Below, piece after piece: positions 45,512-55,144 of a DNA stretch of 64,000 nt. How positions within the stretch are numbered: the stretch's first letter is position 1; each line of letters opens with the position of its first letter. The DNA lies in assembly GCA_964017145.1 (NCBI GenBank), contig OZ024841.1, forward strand, positions 2,232,001 through 2,296,000, read 5' to 3'. The position numbers were made by a program, and so were the translations under genes. This stretch comes from Agrocybe praecox. Taxonomy: Eukaryota; Basidiomycota; Agaricomycetes; Agaricales; Agrocybaceae. The notes below the pieces were generated by a model that did not search any database, was not told the origin of the DNA, and saw only the letters and a list, made by a program, of their open reading frames with translations.

Positions 45512-46593
45512 AAACCCGCTTCTTCTTCTTCAGCCGTCATACCTTCCATGTCTTCTGCTTCGAAGGCGGAAAGGAGAACTTGCTTCCTTTCTTCGGCGGT
45601 CATGGCTCGGATTTGAGAGGAAATATCTTTCGTGGATGACTTCTTGTTGTTGTTGTTGTTGCAAGGGTTGTTGCCTCGGTAGTTCGGGTTTGGGGTTTCT
45701 CGACGATTGTTGTTATAGTTATTGCCGTTGTTGTTGTAAGAGGGACGGGTGCCTCGTGGTTTTGGGCAGTCTCGTGCCAGGTGTCCGATCCCTTTGCAAT
45801 TGAAGCAGGCGCCTTTTTTCATGAGGGCGGTGCGTTCGTCGGTGCTCATGGCGTCTACGTCCATGGCGTCGGGGTCTCTTTCAGTTCGTCGTTGGTAGTT
45901 GTTGTTTGAAAAATAGTACTGTTTGTCTCGAGGGGTGTAGTTGTTGTTATTGTTCGTAGAGGTCCCTTTTTGATTGAAGGCGGTTTCGCCTTTGGTTCGA
46001 TTAGGTGGTCCTCTATTGAAGGCCGCGCGGAGTCGGCGATACTTGTTGTCGGCTTTAATGGCCGCATCGTACCATTCGTTGAGATCTTTGGGGTCTGAGG
46101 CGAGGTCGATTCTTTCCCTGATGTGTTCGGGAAGGGAGTTTTCGAAGTAGGTGATGGTATTTTTCTCTTCGGTTATGTCGGCGTCGATGACGAGGTTCTT
46201 GAATTTTGCGACGTGTTCTTCTCCGGTTTCGTTTTTCATTTTGATGCGTTGGAGTTCGTGTATAGCGTCTTGTTCGAGGTTGATGCTGGAGAAGGCTTTC
46301 TGGAGTTCGTCATTGAAGACGCTCCAGCTTCCGTAATCGATATCTGCTGTCCCGGCTTTTTTTGCGGCTCCTTTCTTGGCTGTGATGAAGGCTCTTCGCC
46401 AGGCGTTTGCGTCTTCTTTGGTAAGGTAAGTGAGGGTGAAGACGATTTTGGATTTGTCGGTTTTAAAGGATTCGGGATTTCCAGAAATATAAAGGTCGAG
46501 AAGTTGAATGAAGTCGACGAACTTCTTCTTGTTTCCGTCGTAGTCAAAAGGGAGTCTGAGTCGATAGGCTTTGTCGTCAGCAGGGGTAGTCAT
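45508..46593 (-). CDS. Chromovirus gag, 361 aa
   Basis: It starts MTTPADDKAYRLRLPFDYDG, followed by a typical gypsy capsid region (FTLTYLTKEDANAWRRAF; LEQDAIHELQRIKMKN). A CCHC zinc knuckle CFNCKGIGHLARDC follows, then a poly-Asn-rich stretch and an acidic tail ending in EEEEAGF. The stop TGA (45508-45510) directly follows the GGGTTTT heptamer that can shift ribosomes into pol. Role: forms the virus-like particle and binds the RNA genome. Confidence 0.92.
   Translation of the reverse strand: MTTPADDKAYRLRLPFDYDGNKKKFVDFIQLLDLYISGNPESFKTDKSKIVFTLTYLTKEDANAWRRAFITAKKGAAKKAGTADIDYGSWSVFNDELQKAFSSINLEQDAIHELQRIKMKNETGEEHVAKFKNLVIDADITEEKNTITYFENSLPEHIRERIDLASDPKDLNEWYDAAIKADNKYRRLRAAFNRGPPNRTKGETAFNQKGTSTNNNNNYTPRDKQYYFSNNNYQRRTERDPDAMDVDAMSTDERTALMKKGACFNCKGIGHLARDCPKPRGTRPSYNNNGNNYNNNRRETPNPNYRGNNPCNNNNNKKSSTKDISSQIRAMTAEERKQVLLSAFEAEDMEGMTAEEEEAGF
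45511..45517 (-). promoter_or_regulatory. -1 ribosomal frameshift heptamer GGGTTTT
   Basis: In the gag frame the codons are GCG GGT TTT TGA, so the heptamer G GGT TTT fits X XXY YYZ. Shifting back by one nucleotide enters the pol frame at TTG AAA GGG. Pol has no ATG near its 5' end, which supports expression as a gag-pol fusion. Confidence 0.7.
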
Positions 46594-46761
46594 GATGACG
46601 GTGGGAATGGTTTTTGTGAGTGGAGAGAGTATTGGCGATGCTTCTCTAGAGGGAGGAGGGGTTTCTTCTTCTTTCTGGGTTCTTGGCGTTAGCCAGAGTT
46701 CTTCGTGTTTTGTTGGAATGGTGGATGGTCTCTACGTTCAAGTTTGGTAGAGAGAGTTTGG

Positions 46762-46775
46762 TGAACTAGTTCTTT
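46762..46775 (-). promoter_or_regulatory. Primer-binding site, self-priming type
   Basis: Directly after the 5' LTR the sense strand reads AAAGAACTAGTTCA. Its AAGAACTAGTT is the exact reverse complement of AACTAGTTCTT at 46895-46905 in the LTR, at the predicted 5' end of the transcript. No tRNA 3'-end match was recognised. Confidence 0.55.
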
Positions 46776-47135
46776 TGTTACGACACAAGCCGTTTCGTAG
46801 GTGTATAACTCCCGGAGTTTACACTGAAGAAGGCTATAGTCGTAGGTTCTTAGTTCTTCGTTCTTGTTTCGAGTAGTGAAACTGTAGTATTCTCAAGAAC
46901 TAGTTAAAGAACAAGAAAGTATCGTACTACATATTTTATAAGTAGGGAACACGAGGAAAGGGCACCGTAGAGGTGCATTAGACGTTCGTAAGAAATGAGG
47001 AAGAGGCACCTTAACGGTGTGGCGATCTTTCGATAAGAAACACACCATGAAGGCGTGGTAGTCGTTCAGTGAAGGCGAGGCAGTGAAACAGTAAGGAAAA
47101 TGAAAAAGAGTCGGCCAGCGTGTGTGTTCGTAACA
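46776..47135 (-). repeat. Chromovirus 5' LTR
   Basis: 360 bp, TGTTACGAACACAC to GTGTCGTAACA on the minus strand. It contains TATAAAA at 46934-46940, about 35 nt before the segment complementary to the primer site. Confidence 0.93.
46934..46940 (-). promoter_or_regulatory. TATA box of the chromovirus LTR
   Basis: TATAAAA in the minus orientation. The predicted transcript start, about 30-35 nt downstream, falls at about 46,905-46,910. Confidence 0.55.
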
Positions 47136-47257
47136 CCTTCCCCTTTTCTTCGATCCTGAAACCTGAGACACGCTCGGAGAATTTTCCGTTTCATTGACGC
47201 CTGCCCGCTTAGCGCCATAGTTGACATGGTTCTGCTTTGTCGCAGAAAAGCTCGAAT
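47136..47257 (-). pseudogene. Displaced upstream piece of the TET/JBP coding region
   Basis: On the minus strand this piece reads NETENSPSVSQVSGSKKRGR up to the chromovirus. With the element and one CCTTC copy removed, the frame continues directly into KGKPNPIPMAPHVRAG on the other side. The KKRGRKGKP context resembles an AT-hook-like basic patch. Upstream it is cut by a truncated copia at about 47,257, so the real start of the gene is not visible. Confidence 0.6.
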
Positions 47258-50200
47258 AGCAAAGGTGATATCATCAATGTAGATGGGGACAAAAATGCGA
47301 ACATCACCATTTGAGTAGATGTAGACAGACCTGTCTGCTTCAATTCGCTTGTAGCCCATTCCAGAGAGTACACTGTGTAGCTTGATGTTCCACTGTCTTG
47401 CTGACTGCTTGAGACCATAGAGTGATTTTCGGAGTCTGAACACCTTATTTGGTCCACCTTCATGGAATCCCTCTGGCTGTTGCATGTAGATGAATTCATC
47501 GAGATCACCATTGGTAAAAGCAGCAGAGATGTCCACAGAGCGAAGTTCAAGGTCATTAACAGCAGATAGAGCCAGAATCATGCGAAGTGTTGCAGGATGA
47601 AATGTGGGAGCAAAGACCTCAGTGTAATCGACTCCAGGACGTTGGCTGTAGCCCTTGGCAACAATGCGAGCCTTGTAGCGCTCAACAGAGCCAGAAGCGG
47701 TGCGCTTTACCTTGAATACCCATCCAGAACCAATAGCCTTTGCACCAGGAGGTAAGTCAACCAACTCCCAAGTGTCATTTCCAGCAAGAGTGAAGAACTC
47801 TGCTTTTGCAGCCTCTGACCACTTGTCTGCATCTGCGCTTTTCATGGCCTCTCTGTAATTTCGAGGGTCTGAAGTCGACGCAGCACCAGCAAATTGGACA
47901 TGATCAAGACCATCCATATCATCCTGAGCAGTTTGGACAACCCACCACTCTCCTGGTGGCTTTGTTTGCCTGTTAGAGCGTCTGGGCTCAGGCTAAGGCT
48001 CCGGAGGTTGGGTAGATCGACCAGTTCGCTTTTTGGGAGCAGGTGGTGGTGCAGGAGGCAATGGAGACGAAGCAGGTGGTGGAGGTGTGTGTGGAGGACT
48101 TTCTGGAAGTGGTGTTGTTTCTGGTTCAGTCTTTGGTGTGTTTGGTGCAGGTACAGGAGTGTCTGCTTCAGATGGCGAGTTTGCCACGTTTGGAGCGTTT
48201 GGAGCGTTTGGAGCGTCAGCAGGTGCAGCAGGAGGTGCTGGAGGCGGTTGGGGCGCATTTGGAGCGTCTAGAGCGTGATTTGGAAGATTTGAATCATCAT
48301 CATCATTCCCCCCCAAATCTGGCAAGTCAACAAGCTCAGGAGCTGGAGAAGGCGAACCAGCAGGCCAGAGGTTGATTGAGCCAGACTGCTTGAGTCCAGG
48401 AAAGCTCCTTTCGTCAAAAACAGCCCTTTCAGATATGATGCTCTTCTTGGTGGATGGGTTGTAGAACAGCCAGCCCTTGTAGCCAGAAGGATAACCAACA
48501 AAGATGCATTTCTCCATATGAGGCTGGAGTGACTTCCTCTTGTCCTGCTAAATGAAGACATATGCAGCACACCCAAAAATGCGCAAATTGCTGACATTGG
48601 GCTTCTTCTTGTACCACTCAGTGTAGGGAGTTGTACCAGGCAAAGGGGCAGTGGGAAGACGATTCCAGACATGGACATAAGCAGCCACAGCTAGTTTCCA
48701 AAACGAAGCAGGGAGACGAGATTGAACAAGCATTGCAGTGGCATGATCAGAGATGGTTCTGTTAGCTCTCTCTGCAACTCCATTCTGCTGAGGTCGATTC
48801 CTGGTGCTGTGACGTCTCACAATGCCACAATCATCAGTGAACTTGAGAAAAGCGGTGGACATGTATTCACCAGCCTTGTCATCCTGCAGAGCCTTGATTT
48901 TCGCATTCAGCTGGTTCTCTGCATAAGCCTTGAATGTCTTGAAAGCATCAAAAGCATCGCTTTTTCGCTTCAGGAACATGATGGCCTTGAGCTTGGTACA
49001 GTCATCAATGAAGGTGATCCAGTAGCGAAATCCTTCAGGAGATTGGACTGGAAGTGGACCATGAAGATCAGAGTGGATGAGTCCAAGAGGAGCAGTGGAA
49101 ATGCGAGATGAGCTGGGGAATGGAGAGGAGACCATCTTGCCAGCTAAGCAAGGTTCACAGATGGGGTCAGGCTTGTCAGTGGAGTCGATGATGAGACCAA
49201 TGACCAAGTCATCCTTGAGTAGCTTGTGGACATTGTCAATGCTGTGGTGGCAAAAGCGCTGGTGCCAGAGGCTGACATCCATAGGAAGAGTGGAGGAAGC
49301 AGCATTTGCATGCTCAAATGGCTCAGTGACTGCATTGAGGATACCAGTGTTCTGAGAGGTGACAGTTGCTTGAAAAAGCGTAGCTCCTTTGAATTTGAAG
49401 TGCATGGTGTCTGCATCAACCTCCATCCTGATCCCTTTTTGCTTTGTGAGGTATAAACAAGCCAATAGATTATTGCGAAGCTGAGGGACATGCAAAACAC
49501 GAGTTAACTCTACAGAACGAGACTCTAATCCATTTACAACTGGGTGAATCACCACAGTGCCAACACCTGCTGAATACACAATAGTGTGATCAGCTAACCT
49601 GATTGGAACACAAAGGGGGGAGTAGTTCCTTAGCCATTGACGATGTGGTGTCATATGACTAGTGGCCCCTGTGTCTGCAAGCCAATCAAAGTCAGTGTTG
49701 TTGGAATCAGAGTCTGTTCTGAGAGCACTTGCATTGCCAGCATATTCAGTGTCTTGCTCCTGTGCCTTGTTTGCTTTCTTGGCCTTTCTGGTGGTCTTGA
49801 CATTCTCCTGTGCTTCCCTTTGAGCTCGCAAAAAGCGACTGCAAGAGGCTTGCAAGTGGTTGTTAATGCCACAAAAAGCGCACTTGATAGGAGCTGAAGC
49901 AGGAGGTGTTTGTGACGATGCAGCCAGTGCAGAGGCAACGTTTGGAGCCTCAGAAGCGCGATGGCGACGTTGTGATTCCTCTGTAACAAAGGCCTGGTGG
50001 ATGGTGGACTTTTCCAGCTTGTCCTGTAGCAAAAGCGACGATGCAAAGGTGCTGAATTCGTCTGGAAGCGCCCTAATGAGTGCCATTGAAGCTAGCTCAT
50101 CATCAAGGGTGGCAAGGTCAAAGGTGGCTGGCCTGAGGTCCTTGATGTGTTGGATTGCAGTGTCAAATCTGTTCATGAGTGTTTGCAGAGTTTCATCCTC

Positions 50201-50569
50201 CTTCTTCCTGATTGAGAAGAGGTCATCATAGGCATTAAAGCGAGCACCAGGTCGCTTTTGGAGGTGTACATCCTTGAGCTTGTTCCACATGGCAACAGGA
50301 TCATCACAAATGAGAGTGAGATAAATCTTCTGGTTGTCTTCCACCAACAGGTAGATGTAACCAGCTGCCTTGTCTGATTTCGTTGTCCAAGCATCATGGG
50401 CTGCTTGCTGGGCATCAGTGGGTGGTGAGGGGAGTGTAGGCTCTCTGGAATCGCCAGAAACAATCCTCCAAACACCATTAGCACGAAGCCAGGCTTGCAT
50501 TTCACCAGCCCAAGTTGGATAGTTGGTTGAACCCAGTTTGGTGAATTGAGGCATGGATGAAGATGACAT
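47258..50569 (-). pseudogene. Copia-2 gag-pol with nonsense mutations, 3'-truncated
   Basis: ATG at 50569 (MSSSSMPQFTKLGSTNYPTW). Gag has GARFNAYDDLFSIRKKEDET and a C-x2-C-x4-H-type motif (CAFCGINNHLQASC). Protease has DTGATSHM; integrase has HSDLHGPL, FIDDCTK, NRPQQNGVAERANRT. Then an in-frame TAG at about 48,548, MEKCIFVGYPSGYKGW, a second TAG near 47,995, and RT with GSGWVFKVKR and YIDDITFA. The frame ends by truncation just after YIDD. Inactive. Confidence 0.85.
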
Positions 50570-50766
50570 GATTGTGCAAAACGATGAAGTGCAGAGACGT
50601 GCAAATTGGAAGGGAGTAGGCTGAGGGTAGCGTTGACAGTTGTGCAAAGTTACAAGAAGAACGCGGGAAGCGTTGAGGCAGAGCGATGCGAAGAGTGTAG
50701 AGAGTGCAATGAGGTTGAGATAAGAAAAACGAGATTTAGAGCGTGTGGAACGCAGGGCCCATAACC

Positions 50767-51183
50767 TGTTAAAGGGAGCGAGTGCGGGATGCTGTGAGCT
50801 ACCTGGTGACCTAATATGGTGCACCCAAGACGAAGGACTGAGGAGCTATGAAGAGCTGAAGTCCAGAGTGAGTAACTGAATGTATTGAGACACAAGACAT
50901 ACAACTGACCTGAAGTCCAGAGTGAGTAACTGAGGACTTCAGGCTTTGGTCTACAGACTTATATATGTTACTGTATGTAAGGGATGTAACCAGTAAGAGA
51001 TGTGAAACACGTAAGAAGGTGAAACATGTAAGAAGGTGAAACGTGTAAGATAAGATGGAACATGTAAGAGAACGTGAAACATGTAACGGATGATGAAACA
51101 AGTATGAAACGTAAAACATGTTTCAGGATGACAGAAGTGTGATGGTGTCTGGAAGGTGGGGACTTGGAGGGCAAATTCTAACA
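50767..51183 (-). repeat. Copia-2 5' LTR
   Basis: 417 bp with TGTTAGAATTTGCC to CCTTTAACA ends in the minus orientation. It contains short internal repeats (AAGTCCAGAGTGAGTAACTG twice; GTGAAACATGTAAGAAG-like words several times). It is inserted in LINE ORF1 sequence. Confidence 0.75.
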
Positions 51184-52078
51184 GTCGGATGTGATTCTGG
51201 ACGTCCTTGCAGCGTCCGTGTAGTAAGGGATGTCCACAATGCGGACAAACGAGGTGGCGATGGGTAGGGTGACGCTTATGCCAGCTGCCACCTGTGAGAA
51301 TGATGCATTGGCCAGGCCCCAAAGGTACTCAAGGTCATGCGCGTTGTGTTAGAAATTGACAATAGTGTAACCAATAGTCAATAGACTTATAGTCAACAGT
51401 AAAGTCAAGTCTCAAATGCACAACAATGACTAGTCTTAATGAAAATAGTATATTGCTTCTGTATAACCAAAATCCCAATCTAGTGTCTTGAGTACTCCCC
51501 AGACATAGTAGGAATACCGCTTTGTTTGTTCCTATTTACCCCAAAAATCCCTAGGTGCGAATATAGGTGCCCACAATATCGCATTCGAAATCAGTGGTGC
51601 ACCAAACGAAGTTCTATGCTACATATTATATACTGCCGGATTCGTCTCATTAAGGAGATTCCGAATCTAGAAAGATCTTGTCCATAGCTGTACTCTATAA
51701 TAGGCAATTGAGGTGTGACCCTTGCGAGTTGCGCGACGGTCGCGGGTTTCTTCGGTCCTTGGCCAAGGCGAGAGGCGTATGACCCATTGCCTGGACCAGT
51801 GGTCCGTCGAGAAGGAAGCAGCGGCACGATTCTTCCGAACCAAGTCTCCGGTACCTTGGGTTGTTGCATCAGCTGTGTAGTAGCCAGTGTTGTAGAGGAG
51901 GGCTTCTTGGGTCCAGACCCTGAGGGTCTGGGCTTCTGAGGCCGTGTGGGAGGGGGAACCTCCCTTTGTTTCCCCTTGTCCGTGCGTGGTGGGGGTTGTG
52001 GAGTGATGAGGGCTGCCTCACCAAGGTTTCCCCCACTGGGTTGCTGTGGTGGGGTCTTTGGGTCCTTCACCATTCCTG
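51184..52078 (-). pseudogene. LINE ORF1 fragment (copy A), interrupted by a copia-1 LTR piece
   Basis: 52078-51705 encodes the Pro-rich part of ORF1 (GEAALITPQPPPRTDKGKQR; PKVPETWFGRIVPLLPS). 51346-51184 matches a later part of ORF1 (compare 60,660-60,830). Between them lies a partial copia-1 LTR, and ORF1 sequence between the two parts is missing. Confidence 0.7.
51347..51704 (-). repeat. Partial copia-1 LTR
   Basis: It reads TGTTAGAAATTGAC to CTGTACTCTATA in reverse orientation, about 358 of the usual 461 bp. It is truncated where it meets LINE ORF1 sequence. Confidence 0.8.
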
Positions 52079-54562
52079 ACCTTTTTTTTATATTTTTTTT
52101 ATTTAAATCAAAGGACCGAAGTCCCATTTGTATTCCGGTGCGCGATTGCAGTCCGGTCCCTACGTTACATACAAAAGCATGCTAAGCAAGATTTAATACT
52201 ACGCTACGTCTGCGAGGGCAGGCAAAGGCCTGCCAAGATTGCAGACCGCCGTTAGGCGGTCAGAATGTTGCTGGTTCGACAGTGTTTGCGCTGTCGCAAG
52301 CGTTTAAGCAGTGTGGTCGGGCATCCAGCCCATGTCCCACCCAGCCCGCAGTCTCCTCACGTTCCAAGTCGCATCGCCGCTTCCACTTAGCCTGGGTGCC
52401 CCCGCAGGGTCAGGACAGAGCCCACAAACCAAGGTACCCACTAAAGGGCCCCGAACGCCCCCACAGGGTCAGGACGAATCCCACAAGTCCGAGTACTGAG
52501 GCATGCACCATTGTAATGGCAAAGAGCCCGAAGTCCGAGCAGAACATGTCCCGCAGGCTGAACCATAGCCCAGCCTGCTTATCCAACCTCTGCGGGTCGC
52601 TTGAACGCAAACACTGAGTCGTTGTTGTCCAAGAATTTGATCAGATGCACCAGGAGTTCCGGTGACCGACCGTCGTGCTCACGTGTATGTTTCGTACACA
52701 CTTGCAATATGTATGCACGCGTCTGCAGGTGGTGGCCGCATTCGCATGCATGAGGTTCTTGAATGTTAAAGCGCTCGTAATAAGCGCCAATTGGAGCGTG
52801 ATTGAGGATGCATCTCATCATCCTCGCGACGTACGGAATGTGTGCATCTTTCACTTCGCGGAGCCAAGTACCTTCTTGAAGGTACGTCGGCTCAAGTAAA
52901 TCCCCAGCGAGATTCTTGAGTAGCAAGAAGTTATGCCCTCGATAGTTGGGGTCCCGGAAGAGAGACTTCCAGTCCTCCTGTACTGTTTTAGTGACGACCT
53001 TTTGTACACTATCTAAAGAAGTAGCTGGGTGTTCCCCGACAGGTTCGACTTGAGCCCGACTAATGTCATTGGCTTCTTGGTGTATCCTCCATTTCAGTTT
53101 CGATGGAACCTAAATGAAGTCTACTTTGCATGCAGCGTCTTCTTCTAGCCACGGTTGTAAAGCTCGGCAGATGGCCGAGGAGTGTCCTTGGCCACTATGG
53201 AGGGTAGGGTCCAGAGCTCGTTTGGCCGATGCCATCGAGTCCATGAAGATAACTATTCGTTTGCAAGCGTCCTGTTGCGTGGCAAGGACAATCACTGAGC
53301 GGATGGCAAAGAGCTATGCATCGGGTGCAGTCACTCACCCTGCTGGATGCGATACGGTGTGAATCCGCTCGCGTCCCCGGTATAGTAGGGCAGTCGAAAC
53401 TGCCTGTCGTTGTACATCGTTCGGCACCGAAGCGTCGACCGCACAATACACCATTGTTTCTTGGTCTTGTGCTTCACGGAGCACTTGATTAAGACCAACA
53501 CGGACTGCGTCCGCTGATTCGTCATCAGTTGGGCACGGTTCGAACGTGAAACGGTCGTCGAATAAATCCAGCAACCTGTTTCCAGGACGAGCCTCTGTCG
53601 CGGCAGGCAAAAAAGACTCTGTGAGTTCAGGGAGATGATGGTCGATCTCCATGAGGGCCCCTCCTACCTTTGCTTTCTGCGCAGGAGTGAGCCTTGAGAT
53701 TGCCAACGGGTGAGCATCAGCCCGCTTATGATGTTCCTCGGAGAGGAGTGCCCTAAGCGGATGGGTGTCTGATACCGTGGGCTCCCTTAGATCGGGATCC
53801 TTCGAAATACCACAGGCGATATCCGTACATTGCGATTGGTAGGACACATGCATGGTATAGTAGTCGCTTCTCCTTGGGGTGGAGACCACGAGTTGAACTT
53901 CCAAGCATCTTCATGGCTTTCACCGATGAGAGAGACTTGGTAGAATAGAACCGCACATGCTCTTTGAATGTGAGCTTGCGGTCAAAGTAAAAGCCCAAAT
54001 AGCGCCAGACGCGCTTAGGGCGAAGGGGGGTGTCCCCCGTATAGGGGGCATATCCGAGGTCGAGGGGTGGCGGGTCATAGTCGTGTGACCAGTCGAAGCA
54101 TGCATATTCGGACCTGTTGTTTTCAAGAATGAGTCCGATGGCGGTGAAGAGTCGAAGGAGGACTGCATAAGCAGCCACGAGGATTACCATGTTCCCCTGG
54201 AGAGCTTTGGCCTGGGCAATACATGTGCCGTCGTCCACATAAGATAGAAGTGATATCTTGCGAGATATCTCTTCCATATGGTACAGTTTCATCACCGGAG
54301 CGATGTATAATGCTGAGAGGACCTGAGAGGACGGGGGACAAGGCTCCGCCTTGTCCCACGCCGACGTCCACCTGCTGGGGGTCGGATGTGAACAAATTCC
54401 ACCTGTATGAGGTGTACCGGTCAACGAGGTAGGATGAGAAGAACCGCGCCACTAATGGCGAGAACCCCTGCTTCCTGAGTATTGCCTTGAGCATGTCATG
54501 GTTAAGAGATGGGAAGAACAGAGCAATGTCGAAAGCAAAAATGCTGGTCTTAAGTCCCTTAG
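52079..54562 (-). pseudogene. LINE ORF2 C-terminal half and 3' UTR (copy B)
   Basis: Reading leftward, RT starts at 54,562 (IFAFDIALFFPSLNHDMLKA). Next are GVGQGGALSPVL and the YVDDGT box in shifted frames (53,753-54,424), then GYRLWYFEGSRSK, a hydrolase-like segment (TMVYCAVDASVPNDVQRQAV) and the C-terminal zinc region (ACECGHHLQTRAYILQVC). Several frameshifts and stops make it inactive. The 3' UTR ends in a T-rich run (52,082-52,115), the reversed poly(A), sitting inside ORF1 of copy A. Confidence 0.8.
52217..52296 (-). other. LINE 3' UTR hairpins (copy B)
   Basis: Three successive inverted repeats: GGCAGGC/GCCTGCC, GACCGCC/GGCGGTC and CGACAGTG/CGCTGTCG. The same positions in copy C carry partly compensatory changes. 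Confidence 0.55.
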
Positions 54563-55023
54563 TGTTGAAATTAGTGATCAAACACTTTGAATTGGACTTG
54601 TATATATGGACATTTACATAGATTTCGGTGTTTTTCCCTGTTTTTGGACAGTATTTCGTAAATAGCATTTTATAGAGTAGAGCTATGGACGAGATCTCTT
54701 CGGATTCGGAATCTCCTTAAAGAGACGAATCCGGCAGTATATAATATGTAGCATAGAACTTCGTTTGGTGCACCACTGATTTCAAATGCGATATTGTGGG
54801 CACCTATATTCGCACCTAGGGATTTTTGGGGTAAATAGGAACAAACAAAGCGGTATTCCTACTATGTCTGGGGAGTACTCAAGACACTAGATTGGGATTT
54901 TGGTTATACAGAAGCAATATACTATTTTCATTAAGACTAGTCATTGTTGTGCACTTGAGACTTGACTTTACTGTTGACTATAAGTCTATTGACTATTGGT
55001 TACACTATTGTCAATTTCTAACA
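54563..55023 (+). repeat. Copia-1 5' LTR
   Basis: 461 bp, TGTTGAAATTAG to TTTCTAACA; differs from the 3' LTR at about four positions. Confidence 0.93.
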
Positions 55024-55036
55024 GGTTATGGGCCCC
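55024..55036 (+). promoter_or_regulatory. Copia-1 primer-binding site
   Basis: GGTTATGGGCCCC directly follows the LTR. It pairs with the anticodon-loop region of eukaryotic initiator tRNA-Met (GGGCUCAUAACC) with one G-U pair, as expected for half-tRNA priming in copia-type elements. Confidence 0.55.
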
Positions 55037-55144
55037 GGCTTATAAACTTGGCTATACAATTGATTAAGTCTATTGCTGTCTGTTATTGAACTTGGGGGAT
55101 TACAACTTGACTACAAAGTTGACTATTGATTTGGGATTACAATT

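Larger units (their letters stand above)
40164..47135 (-). mobile_element. Intact Ty3/gypsy chromovirus, 6,972 bp
   Basis: It is bounded by LTRs of 361 and 360 bp that differ by about one substitution and one indel, and by a perfect target duplication CCTTC (40159-40163 and 47136-47140). Internal order on the minus strand: self-complementary primer site, gag, pol with chromodomain, and two extra ORFs before the 3' LTR. All main frames are open, so it is young and could be active. It sits within coding sequence of the TET/JBP gene, in the same orientation. Confidence 0.93.
47258..51183 (-). mobile_element. Truncated copia family 2 element
   Basis: It has a 5' LTR at 50767-51183, a primer site GGTTATGGGCCC after it, and a gag-pol frame that stops at the RT catalytic site, where unrelated sequence begins at about 47,257. 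The RNase H end and the 3' LTR are missing. Confidence 0.8.

Noticed and set aside
41028..46692. Plus-strand open frames across the chromovirus (e.g. 46123-46692)
   Set aside because: They are antisense shadows of gag and pol with no recognisable domains.
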